From Chloroflexota bacterium (lineage in GTDB: Bacteria > Chloroflexota > Anaerolineae > UBA3071), in the NCBI GenBank assembly GCA_014383605.1, contig JACNHM010000562.1, forward strand, positions 1 through 5,315: a stretch of DNA of 5,315 nucleotides. Direction: 5' to 3'. The translations under genes and the position numbers were made by a program. Positions within the stretch are counted from its first letter, which is position 1. The number at the start of each line of letters is the position of its first letter. A model generated the notes under the pieces. The model had not been told where the DNA came from. It did not search any database and worked only from the letters and a program-made list of their open reading frames with translations. This document shows, piece by piece, positions 1 through 5,278 of this stretch.

Positions 1-85
1 AAACTGGGAAATTGGGAAACTGGGAAATTGGCATCCAGACAGGCAGCGCCCTAATCTACCAATGTACCAATTTACCGGCTACCGG
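1..85. repeat. Composite inverted minisatellite element, copy A (truncated by window edge)
   Basis: Positions 1-32 are four 8-bp units alternating AAACTGGG and AAATTGGG. A unique core follows, with CAGACAGGCAGCGCC at 36-50. Then come units of the opposite orientation (CTAATCTA, CCAATGTA, CCAATTTA, then shortened CCGGCTA and CCGG) over 51-85. The two sides are complementary in pattern (TTGG units against CCAA units), so the whole is an imperfect dyad that could form a stem-loop. It begins exactly at the 3' end of etfB, whose TAG stop is at 79-81 inside it. The same architecture and core recur at 904-1037. The left side continues past the window edge, so the full length is unknown. It resembles repeats I associate with Chloroflexota; it is not a CRISPR because there are no spacers. 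Confidence 0.85.
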
Positions 86-882
86 CTTCTGCTTGCCAGC
101 ATCCGGTCGGCGAGGATGCTGGCTTGCTCGGCGACGCTGTCCGCGACGATGATCTCGCACTGGGCGGCGCGGGCGGGCGGCTTGCGGACGTTGCTCCAGC
201 GCACGGCGGCGGCCGCTTCGCTGGCCTTGTCGGCGTCCAGTCCGGCGATGTCGCCCATGCCCCAGACGGGAATCTCCATGCGGGCGGCGGTGCGGATGCC
301 GCGGAAGCTGGGATAGCGAGGCTCGTTGATGCCCTTGATGACGGCCACCACCGCCGGCAGCGGCGCGGTCACCACCTCCAGTCCCTCTTCCACCAGCCGC
401 TCCACGGTGATGGTGGCGGCGGCGAAGTCCACTTCCCGGATCTTGATCACGTAGGTGAGCAGGGGGACGCCGAGGTAGCGGGCAGCAGCCGCGGCGGTCA
501 GCCCGCTGTTGCCGTCCACCGATTCCCGGCCGGCGAGGACGAGATCGTACTCGCCGATCTGGCTGATGGCCTGAGCCAGCGTGTAGCCGATGGTCCAGGC
601 GTCGCCGTCGCCAAAAGCGGCATCCGACAGCAGAACGGCCTCGTCGGAGCCCATGGCCACGGCGGCTTTGAGCGCTTCCGTGGCCTCCGCAGGCCCCAGG
701 CTGAGCGCGGTGACCTTGCCGCCGTGGGCTTCCTTCAGCAGCAGCGCCTCTTCGATGGCGTATTCGTCCCAGGGGTTGACCACCCGGGTGACTTTGAGCG
801 TGCCTTCAGTGACGTCGGCGGGCTCCACCTTGGGCAGCTCCGCCGTGTCCGGCACTTGTTTGAGACAAACGATAGCGTGCAA
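79..882 (-). CDS. etfB: Electron transfer flavoprotein beta subunit (EtfB)
   Basis: This 267-residue protein is the beta subunit of the soluble heterodimeric ETF, which accepts electrons from acyl-CoA dehydrogenases and passes them to ETF:quinone oxidoreductase or another acceptor. Family hallmarks seen: the opening IVCLKQVPDT (residues 4-13), NPWDEYAIEEALLLKE (36-51), the nucleotide-binding AGRESVDGNSG region (117-127) followed by ARYLGVPLLTYV, and a near match to the EtfB signature at about 160-180 (VERLVEEGLEV...PAVVA). Length is normal for the family. The start is TTG at 880-882, chosen because GGGAGG (890-895) lies 7 nt upstream and no in-frame ATG fits as well. It follows the acyl-CoA dehydrogenase gene by 141 bp on the same strand, so cotranscription is likely; etfA is expected beyond position 1. 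The last seven residues (MLASRSR) and the stop lie in sequence shared with the repeat-flanking block at 1011-1051. Whether it is a bifurcating ETF cannot be judged here. Confidence 0.95.
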   Translation of the reverse strand: MHAIVCLKQVPDTAELPKVEPADVTEGTLKVTRVVNPWDEYAIEEALLLKEAHGGKVTALSLGPAEATEALKAAVAMGSDEAVLLSDAAFGDGDAWTIGYTLAQAISQIGEYDLVLAGRESVDGNSGLTAAAAARYLGVPLLTYVIKIREVDFAAATITVERLVEEGLEVVTAPLPAVVAVIKGINEPRYPSFRGIRTAARMEIPVWGMGDIAGLDADKASEAAAAVRWSNVRKPPARAAQCEIIVADSVAEQASILADRMLASRSR

Positions 883-889
883 TGGTGTT

Positions 890-895
890 CCTCCC
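890..895 (-). promoter_or_regulatory. Ribosome binding site of etfB supporting a TTG start
   Basis: On the minus strand GGGAGG is followed by a 7-nt spacer (AACACCA) and then TTG CAC GCT ATC. The family N-terminus (x-h-IVCLKQVPDT) begins exactly here, so the rare TTG start is well supported. The site lies between the repeat element and the gene. Confidence 0.8.
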
Positions 896-903
896 TTCTG
901 GTG

Positions 904-1037
904 TTGGTAGATTGGTAGGCTGGTAGGCTGGTAGATTGGGAAATTGGTAAACTGGTAAATTAGTAAACTGGTACACAGACGAGCAGCTCCTGCACCAATC
1001 TACCAATTTACCGATGTACCAATTTACCAATTACCAG
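904..1037. repeat. Composite inverted minisatellite element, copy B, between acyl-CoA dehydrogenase and etfB
   Basis: The left part (904-975) is nine 8-bp units of the form YTGGTARR (TTGGTAGA, CTGGTAGG, TTGGTAAA and variants, including one TTGGGAAA). The middle holds the core CAGACGAGCAGCTCC (976-990), identical at 12 of 15 positions to the core of copy A. The right part (995-1037) is opposite-orientation units CCAATCTA, CCAATTTA, CCGATGTA, CCAATTTA, then a 7-bp CCAATTA and CCAG. Arms 953-972 and 994-1013 are complementary at 16 of 20 positions, with a 21-nt loop that contains the core. The dehydrogenase stop codon (1024-1026) lies inside the right arm. In mRNA this would form a long, AU-rich intercistronic hairpin. 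Confidence 0.9.
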
Positions 1038-2247
1038 CTTCTGCTTGCCAGTATTCGGCGTCGTACGCTGGCAACTCACAGCGCAGCGGCTTGTCGCTGC
1101 GGTAGCCCAGCGCGTAGTCGGCTTGCATGAGCACGTGTACTTCCCGCGTGCCCTCGTAGATCACCGCGCCCTTGGCGTTGCGCAGGTAGCGCTCCACGTC
1201 GTACTCATCCGAGTAGCCATAAGCGCCGTGGATTTGCACGGCGTCGGAAGCTGACTCGAAGGCCGCGTCACAGGCGGTCCACTTGGCCAGCGAGGTCTCC
1301 CGCGTGTTGCGTTGGCCCTGGTTCTTCATCCAGCCGGCGCGGTAGACCAGCAGCCGCGCGGCCTGCTCGCGCTGTATCATCAGCCCGATCATGCGCTTGA
1401 CCAACTGGTGGCGGCCGATGTCCACGCCGAAGGCCTGGCGCTGGCGGGCGTAGTACAGGGAAGCCTCCAGGCAGGCCCGGATCAGCCCCACGGCGCCGGC
1501 AGCCACGGTGAAGCGCCCGCTGTCCAGAGCGCTCATGGCGATCTTGAACCCTTCGCCCTCGCGGCCCAGCAGGTTACCGGCGGGCACGCGCACGTCCTGG
1601 CAATGGATCCAGCCGGTGTCGCCGGCGCGCACGCCCAGCTTGCCGTGAATGCTGCCCGTGGTCACGCCGGCGAAGCCCCGCTCGACGATGAAGGCGCTGA
1701 TGCCGCGGTGGGCGGGCCTGGCCCGCGGGTCGGTCTTGGCGAAGAACAGGAAGTTGTCGGCCACGTCGGCCAGGCTGATCCACATCTTCTCGCCGTTGAG
1801 GACGTAGTGGTCGCCATCCGGACGGGCCGTGGCGCTGAGCGCGGCCACGTCGGAGCCGGCGCCCGGTTCGCTCAGCCCGAAGGCGGCGATCTGCTCGCCC
1901 CGCGCCTGGGGCGCCAGGTAGCGCTGCTTCTGCGCTTCGCTGCCCCACTGCAGGAGGGCCAGGCTGTTCAGCCCCACGTGCACGGACATGATGACGCGGG
2001 CGGAGCTGTCCACCCGCTCCAGCTCCTCGCAGGCCAGGGCCAGGGAGAGGTAGTCCAGGCCCGCGCCGCCATAGCGCACGGGAATGCAAACGCCCAAGAG
2101 GCCGATAGCGGCCATCTTGGGCAGCAGGCTGCGGTCAAAGGTCTGTTGGCGGTCGAGCTCTTTGATGACGGGGCGGATCTCCCTCTCGGCGAAATCGCGC
2201 ACCGTCTTGCGGATCATCACGTGTTCGGGGGAGAGTGCGAAGTCCAT
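1024..2247 (-). CDS. Acyl-CoA dehydrogenase family protein (FAD-dependent)
   Basis: This 407-residue flavoenzyme introduces the alpha,beta double bond into an acyl-CoA thioester and passes electrons to ETF, encoded next door. Domains in order: N-terminal helical domain (about 5-120), beta domain with the family signature [13 protein letters not shown] (124-136) and [14 protein letters not shown] (151-164) around the FAD site, and C-terminal helical domain with [21 protein letters not shown] (338-358, signature 2 with one deviation) and Y-E-G-T at 364-367, where E365 is the expected catalytic base of the short-chain/branched-chain type. Chain-length preference cannot be read off. The ATG at 2245-2247 is preferred because GAGG lies 11 nt upstream and the family start ([19 protein letters not shown]) fits. 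An in-frame extension to 2514 would translate the promoter and a MITE-like repeat. The final residues G-N-W and the TAA stop are encoded by repeat sequence. Transcription probably starts at the promoter 2314-2342. Confidence 0.95.
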   Translation of the reverse strand: MDFALSPEHVMIRKTVRDFAEREIRPVIKELDRQQTFDRSLLPKMAAIGLLGVCIPVRYGGAGLDYLSLALACEELERVDSSARVIMSVHVGLNSLALLQWGSEAQKQRYLAPQARGEQIAAFGLSEPGAGSDVAALSATARPDGDHYVLNGEKMWISLADVADNFLFFAKTDPRARPAHRGISAFIVERGFAGVTTGSIHGKLGVRAGDTGWIHCQDVRVPAGNLLGREGEGFKIAMSALDSGRFTVAAGAVGLIRACLEASLYYARQRQAFGVDIGRHQLVKRMIGLMIQREQAARLLVYRAGWMKNQGQRNTRETSLAKWTACDAAFESASDAVQIHGAYGYSDEYDVERYLRNAKGAVIYEGTREVHVLMQADYALGYRSDKPLRCELPAYDAEYWQAEAGNW

Positions 2248-2297
2248 GTTGCTGCTTTCCTCGGCGTTGAGTGGTTTGCGCACGACATGAGCCGGAA

Positions 2298-2312
2298 CTG
2301 ACCGGCGGTCAG
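2298..2312. promoter_or_regulatory. Perfect 15-bp palindrome, probable TetR-type operator
   Basis: CTGACCG (2298-2304), one central base (G2305), and CGGTCAG (2306-2312) are exact reverse complements. The site begins 1 bp downstream of the -10 hexamer and covers the predicted transcription start, a classical repressor position. The half-site CGGTCAG recurs exactly at 2324-2330, inside the -35/-10 spacer and 18 bp from the first. Its partner arm there is poor. TGACCG/CGGTCA dyads are typical of TetR-family repressors of acyl-CoA catabolism genes; the identity of the repressor is inference and no regulator gene is in the window. Confidence 0.7.
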
Positions 2313-2313
2313 C

Positions 2314-2342
2314 ATTATACCACCGGTCAGCGGGAGGCGCAA
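2314..2342 (-). promoter_or_regulatory. Sigma70-type promoter of the acyl-CoA dehydrogenase-etfB unit
   Basis: On the minus strand there is TTGCGC (2337-2342; three of six match TTGACA), a 17-bp spacer (2320-2336), and a perfect TATAAT (2314-2319). Transcription should begin near 2307, giving a leader of about 60 nt to the ATG at 2247. The weak -35 with perfect -10 and optimal spacing, together with the overlapping palindrome, suggests a regulated promoter. Confidence 0.7.
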
Positions 2343-2410
2343 CCCAGGACGCTGGGAGCGTTACACATTTGGGACGTGCTAAACCGCCCCTGGAGCAATT
2401 ATATCCAACC

Positions 2411-2465
2411 GTAGTAGCGACTTCAGTCGCTTTTGCAACGCCAGAACGACTAAAGTCGTTACTAC
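2411..2465. repeat. 55-bp dyad, REP/MITE-like element
   Basis: The ends GTAGTA (2411-2416) and TACTAC (2460-2465) are exact inverted repeats. Each half holds its own hairpin: GCGACT-TC-AGTCGC at 2417-2430 and AACGACT-AA-AGTCGTT at 2445-2460. The outer arms also pair with each other apart from transitions (GCGACTTCAGTCGC against AACGACTTTAGTCGTT). The linker is 2431-2444. No gene lies inside. The 'GTAGTAGCGACT...AGTCGTTACTAC' form is one I recognise as dispersed in Chloroflexota and cyanobacterial genomes; it is probably moved by a transposase or RAYT encoded elsewhere. The rest of 2343-2550 has a T7 run (2492-2498) and nothing else that I can name. Confidence 0.7.
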
Positions 2466-2550
2466 GTGTCCCCAACGCGAAACGCTCTCCTTTTTTTGCG
2501 AGAATCATGGCCATTCAGCTAGTGGGTGCTCCATGATCGCCCCCAGACGA

Positions 2551-2589
2551 GCAAAGCCCCCAAGCGAAAATCAGCCTGGGGGCCTTTGC
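2551..2589. terminator. Terminator-like hairpin downstream of the toxin gene
   Basis: Arms GCAAAGCCCCCA (2551-2562) and TGGGGGCCTTTGC (2577-2589) pair over 12 bp with a single bulged C, around a 14-nt loop (2563-2576). It lies 42 bp past the toxin stop codon, in the right place to end the metG-antitoxin-toxin transcript before the dehydrogenase promoter. There is only a CTTTGC run and no long U tract in either direction, so termination is plausible but not certain. The near symmetry could also make it work both ways. Confidence 0.5.
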
Positions 2590-2631
2590 GCATGTCACTC
2601 ATTGTCACCTGCTTCGCCACTCGCGATGGTG

Positions 2632-3000
2632 TTAATAGGTCAGTGGCAGATAGAGCAGCAGGTCACGATGCTCCTCGGTTTCTGAAGCTCCCCAAACAAG
2701 GAGCAATTCATCAATCGTTGCCCCTGTCGTCATGCTCGGATTCAGCACGAGGATTCCAGGCACTTGATGATCAGCAGCCAGATGATTCTGCAGATGAACA
2801 GGCATAGATCTCCGATTGCTTGTCACCAGCAGAAAGCCATTGGCTTCGCACCAGAGCAGAATACCGGGGTCCTGCGCTCCCCGTTCTGGAGCGCCAGGAT
2901 CGCCGATGATCCAAACCGTCAGGTCAGGCTCATGCTGAATCAACTGGGCACGCAGAGCGGGGGCAACGTGCTCATCTAGCAAGTAGCGAATGGCACTCAC
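2632..3000 (-). CDS. DUF5615 family PIN-like protein, probable toxin
   Basis: This small 122-residue protein matches the DUF5615 PIN-like group, thought to act as RNase toxins paired with DUF433 antitoxins. Seen: the opening IRYLLDEHVAPALRAQL (4-20) with D9-E10 at the usual first acidic position; acidic residues D34, D44 and E52 in the middle; LLVTSNRRSMPVHLQNHL (57-74), where many PIN proteins have T-x-D-x-D and here N62-R63-R64 is found; then PGILVLNPSM and a C-terminal IDELLL helix. The asparagine may define a subfamily or mean weakened catalysis. The start is GTG at 2998-3000, overlapping the antitoxin stop (GTGA, 4 nt), which implies translational coupling. GC content looks lower than in the neighbouring metabolic genes. 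RNase activity is an inference from the family. Confidence 0.8.
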   Translation of the reverse strand: MSAIRYLLDEHVAPALRAQLIQHEPDLTVWIIGDPGAPERGAQDPGILLWCEANGFLLVTSNRRSMPVHLQNHLAADHQVPGILVLNPSMTTGATIDELLLVWGASETEEHRDLLLYLPLTY

Positions 3001-3332
3001 GTCACCTGTGCCTCAGCGTGTCGGCGTTGGGCCGCCAGTGCTCGCAGCTTCACCACTACAGGCGGCGGGTTTCGCTCTTGTTCTTCCCGCATCTGCCGGC
3101 CATGCTCCAACCAGTCTTCCAGGTAGGCGCTGACGGCCTGGCGATTGTGGAGATAATAGGTGATGGCGGCGTGTACTTGTTCCAGGGTAAGGGAAGGATA
3201 CCGCGCCGCAATTGCCTCCGGAGACTGGCTCCGATGGATGTATTCGTATAGAATCGTTTCGATGCCAACCCGCGTCCCTTTGATGCGGATGTCATCTGGA
3301 GCCAGAAAGTCGAAATAGCTTTCGAGTTCCAT
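2997..3332 (-). CDS. DUF433 domain protein, probable antitoxin
   Basis: This 111-residue protein carries a DUF433 domain at about residues 12-72: DDIRIKGTRVGIETILYEYI (13-32), with the family G-T-R-V at 19-22, then SPEAIAARYPSLTLEQVHAAITYYLHN (37-63), a helix-turn-helix-like segment. The charged C-terminal tail (71-111, rich in E, R and K) would be the toxin-binding part in the usual VapB-like arrangement. The start ATG at 3330-3332 has GAGGAG (3341-3346) at 8 nt spacing. It precedes and overlaps the DUF5615 toxin gene by 4 nt, the standard antitoxin-first order. It lies 41 bp after metG on the same strand and may be read from the metG promoter. No clear promoter of its own is visible in the gap. 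DUF433 antitoxins usually bind DNA and autoregulate. Confidence 0.85.
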   Translation of the reverse strand: MELESYFDFLAPDDIRIKGTRVGIETILYEYIHRSQSPEAIAARYPSLTLEQVHAAITYYLHNRQAVSAYLEDWLEHGRQMREEQERNPPPVVVKLRALAAQRRHAEAQVT

Positions 3333-3340
3333 AGCTTCTT

Positions 3341-3346
3341 CTCCTC
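3341..3346 (-). promoter_or_regulatory. Strong ribosome binding site of the antitoxin gene
   Basis: GAGGAG on the minus strand, 8 nt before the ATG at 3332. Its strength, compared with the coupled GTG start of the toxin, fits the need for excess antitoxin. Confidence 0.75.
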
Positions 3347-3353
3347 ATTTGGG

Positions 3354-3378
3354 ATTTGGTCATTGAGAATTGGTCATT
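3354..3378. repeat. Short tandem repeat at the metG stop codon
   Basis: ATTTGGTCATT (3354-3364) and AATTGGTCATT (3368-3378) match at 10 of 11 positions with a 14-bp period. The metG TGA stop (3374-3376) falls in the second copy. It looks like a minimal copy of another TTGGTCATT-type intergenic repeat family. It fills most of the 41-bp gap between metG and the antitoxin gene. Confidence 0.6.
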
Positions 3379-5143
3379 CTGAACCACCCATCATGCGAGC
3401 GATTTCCTCGTCCACGATGCTCTCGTCCAGCTTGTGGAAGAGCGGGGCGGGTTGGCGCAGTGGCTGGCCCGGCTCCAGCTTCTCCGCTGCCCAGCGGCCC
3501 ACCGTGGAACGGCCATCGTAGCGCAGCGCCTGGTGGGCGCGGGTTTCCTCCTGTATCGTCTCAATGTACAGCCGCCCGATGAGGCTGCCCTCGTAGCCCA
3601 GGTATTCGTGCAGCCGCTGCGAGGAGAAGGGCAGGAAGGGGCAGAAGATGATCTTCAGCCAGTCAATGGACTGCAAGGCGACGTAGATGGCCGTGGCCGC
3701 CGACTGGGGATCTGTCTTGATCTGATGCCAGGGTTCTTTGTCGTTGAGATAACGGTTGGCCTCCCGCGCCAGGGCCATGGCCTCTGCCAGCGCGGCCTTG
3801 AACTTGCAACCGGCGATCAGCTCACCCACGCTGTCGAACCCCGCGGCCACCTTGGCCAGCAGCGCCTGGTCTGCCTCGTCCAGTGCGCCCGGCTGCGGCA
3901 CGCGGCCGTCGAAGCGCTTGTAGGCGAAGCCCAGCACGCGGTTGGCCAGGTTGCCCCAGGTGGCCACCAGCTCGTCGTTGTTGCGGCGCAGGAACTCCTC
4001 CCAGGTGAAGTTGACGTCCTGCGTCTCGGGGGCGTTGATGGTCAGCATGTAGCGCAGCGGGTCGGGATCGTAGCGGCTGAGGTAGTCGGGCAACTCGACC
4101 ACCCAGCGGCGACTGGTGGAGAGTTTCTTGCCCTCCACGTTCAGGAATTCGTTGGCCGGCATGTCGTAGGGCAGGTTCAGCCCGCCGTAGCCGATGAGCA
4201 TCCCCGGCCAGATCCAGGCGTGGAAGGGGATGTTGTCCTTGCCGATGAAGTAGTAAGCGGGCACGTCGGGGTCCTGCCACCACTGGCGCCAGGCCTCAGG
4301 ATGGCCGGTGATCGCAGCCCACTCCTTGGTGGCTGACAGGTAGCCGATGACGGCGTCGAACCAGACGTAGATGCGCTTGTCCTCGTAACCCGGCACGGGG
4401 ATGGTGACGCCCCAGGCGATGTCGCGGGTGATGGGGCGGCCGCGCAGCTCGCCGCTTTCCAGTTGCCGGCGGGCGAAGTTGAGCACGTTGGGCCGCCAAT
4501 GCTCCTTGCCCTCCTGCATCCACTGCAGCAGCGGCTCGTTGAGCCTGCCCAGGTCGAGGAAGAAGTGCTCCGTCTCCCGCACCTCGATGTGCGAGCCGCC
4601 GCACACCTTGCAGCGGGGCTGGCCCAGCTCGGTGGCATCCAGCACGCGGCCGCAGTGGTCGCACTGGTCGCCGCGAGCGTTGTCGTAGCCGCAGTGTGGG
4701 CAGACCCCTTCCACGTAGCGGTCGGGCAGCCAGCGCTGGCAGTCCGTGCAGAAAAGCTGGCGCGTGGTATCGCGGTAGATGTAGCCGTTTCGCAGCAGCG
4801 TGAGGAACATGTCGTGCGTCACCGCCCAGTGGTTCTCCGTGTCCGTCTCGGTGAAGAGATCGAAGCTCAGGCCCAGGTCGCGGAAGTTCTCCAGGAAGCG
4901 GCCGTGGTAGCGGTCCACGATCTCCCGCGGGGAAGCGTTTTCCTCCTCCGCCTTCACGGTGATCGGGGTGCCGTGCGTGTCGGAGCCGGAAACCATGAGC
5001 ACGTCGCGGCCCTGCAGGCGATGGTAGCGGGCGAAGATGTCGGGCGGCAGGTAGGCCCCGGCCACGTGGCCCAGGTGACGGTCGCCCGAGGCGTAGGGCC
5101 AGGCGACGCAGACGAGTACTTTCTTTGGATGGATGATAGCCAT
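3374..5143 (-). CDS. metG: Methionyl-tRNA synthetase
   Basis: This cytoplasmic class I aminoacyl-tRNA synthetase (589 residues) charges tRNA-Met with methionine. Seen: class I HIGH motif as HLGH (23-26) within [23 protein letters not shown] (53-61); a zinc-finger insert with four CxxC knuckles (C132/C135, C148/C151, C161/C164, C178/C181), as in the two-knuckle-pair MetG type; W261FDAVIGYLS and [10 protein letters not shown] (301-310) of the methionine site; and KMSKS as KLSTS (340-344). The anticodon-binding helical domain follows (about 385-530). There is no C-terminal tRNA-binding (EMAP/Trbp111-like) domain, so this is the short form. The ATG at 5141-5143 is chosen because a perfect AGGAGGT (5151-5157) lies 7 nt upstream. 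An in-frame ATG at 5197 lies in tandem repeat and would add 18 meaningless residues. The stop lies in a short repeat. Confidence 0.97.
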   Translation of the reverse strand: MAIIHPKKVLVCVAWPYASGDRHLGHVAGAYLPPDIFARYHRLQGRDVLMVSGSDTHGTPITVKAEEENASPREIVDRYHGRFLENFRDLGLSFDLFTETDTENHWAVTHDMFLTLLRNGYIYRDTTRQLFCTDCQRWLPDRYVEGVCPHCGYDNARGDQCDHCGRVLDATELGQPRCKVCGGSHIEVRETEHFFLDLGRLNEPLLQWMQEGKEHWRPNVLNFARRQLESGELRGRPITRDIAWGVTIPVPGYEDKRIYVWFDAVIGYLSATKEWAAITGHPEAWRQWWQDPDVPAYYFIGKDNIPFHAWIWPGMLIGYGGLNLPYDMPANEFLNVEGKKLSTSRRWVVELPDYLSRYDPDPLRYMLTINAPETQDVNFTWEEFLRRNNDELVATWGNLANRVLGFAYKRFDGRVPQPGALDEADQALLAKVAAGFDSVGELIAGCKFKAALAEAMALAREANRYLNDKEPWHQIKTDPQSAATAIYVALQSIDWLKIIFCPFLPFSSQRLHEYLGYEGSLIGRLYIETIQEETRAHQALRYDGRSTVGRWAAEKLEPGQPLRQPAPLFHKLDESIVDEEIARMMGGSE

Positions 5144-5150
5144 AACGAGA

Positions 5151-5157
5151 ACCTCCT
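5151..5157 (-). promoter_or_regulatory. Perfect Shine-Dalgarno of metG, deciding its start
   Basis: AGGAGGT on the minus strand, 7 nt (TCTCGTT) before ATG 5143. It fixes the start at [20 protein letters not shown] and excludes the repeat-derived upstream extension. Confidence 0.85.
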
Positions 5158-5172
5158 CACTTCCCGGAGCTT

Positions 5173-5243
5173 GCAGGATGCAGGACGCAAGATGCAAGAT
5201 GCAAGATGCACGAAGTGTCCTGCCTCTTGCTTCCTGCTTCTTG
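5173..5243. repeat. Inverted 7-bp minisatellite forming the metG leader
   Basis: Five 7-bp units (GCAGGAT, GCAGGAC, GCAAGAT x3) run 5173-5207, followed by GCA. After a short middle (5211-5218), units of opposite orientation (TGCCTCT, TGCTTCC, TGCTTCT) run to 5243. The minus-strand RNA could fold with GCAAGAGGCA pairing to UGCAUCUUGC with one mismatch, and 16 of 21 positions pair over the longer stem. It sits between the predicted transcription start and the ribosome binding site of metG. No T-box or SAM-riboswitch consensus is seen in it. The architecture is the same as in the two 8-bp dyads at the left of the window, but the unit sequence differs. Confidence 0.8.
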
Positions 5244-5249
5244 TACGCT

Positions 5250-5278
5250 ATTGTAGCATAATCGGGGCGAGATGAAAA
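5250..5278 (-). promoter_or_regulatory. Sigma70-type promoter of metG
   Basis: On the minus strand there is TTTTCA (5273-5278; four of six match TTGACA), a 17-bp spacer (5256-5272), and TACAAT (5250-5255; five of six). Transcription would start near 5243, giving a leader of about 100 nt made mostly of the inverted 7-bp repeat. Positions 5279-5315 contain no gene I can support. Confidence 0.6.

Noticed and set aside
124..918. Long plus-strand reading frame opposite etfB, and similar ones opposite the dehydrogenase and metG
   Set aside because: These are antisense shadows caused by high GC and codon bias. Their low-complexity A/G/R/H-rich translations match no family, and the minus-strand genes are certain.
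806..1030. 74-residue minus-strand reading frame across the repeat (VYQFTNLP-type peptide repeats)
   Set aside because: Three 8-bp units make 24 bp, so the frame stays open with an 8-residue period. This is a by-product of the minisatellite, and it overlaps etfB out of frame.
904..1037. CRISPR array
   Set aside because: The units are contiguous 8-mers without spacers, and they invert at the centre.
2487..2498. Rho-independent terminator ending in the T7 run on the plus strand
   Set aside because: No stable GC-rich stem immediately precedes the T run, and no plus-strand gene leads into it.
2248..2514. 89-residue N-terminal extension of the acyl-CoA dehydrogenase
   Set aside because: It would translate the promoter, operator and 55-bp repeat. 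The family start and a ribosome binding site are at 2247.
2526..2807. 93-residue plus-strand reading frame
   Set aside because: It runs through the terminator-like hairpin and overlaps the toxin gene antisense, and it has no recognisable domain.
5144..5197. 18-residue N-terminal extension of MetG ([12 protein letters not shown]...)
   Set aside because: It is encoded by the GCAAGAT repeat; a perfect AGGAGGT precedes the ATG at 5143.
5144..5243. T-box or SAM riboswitch controlling metG
   Set aside because: The leader is about 100 nt of 7-bp repeats. No T-box consensus (AGGGUGG-type), S-box core or antiterminator can be seen.
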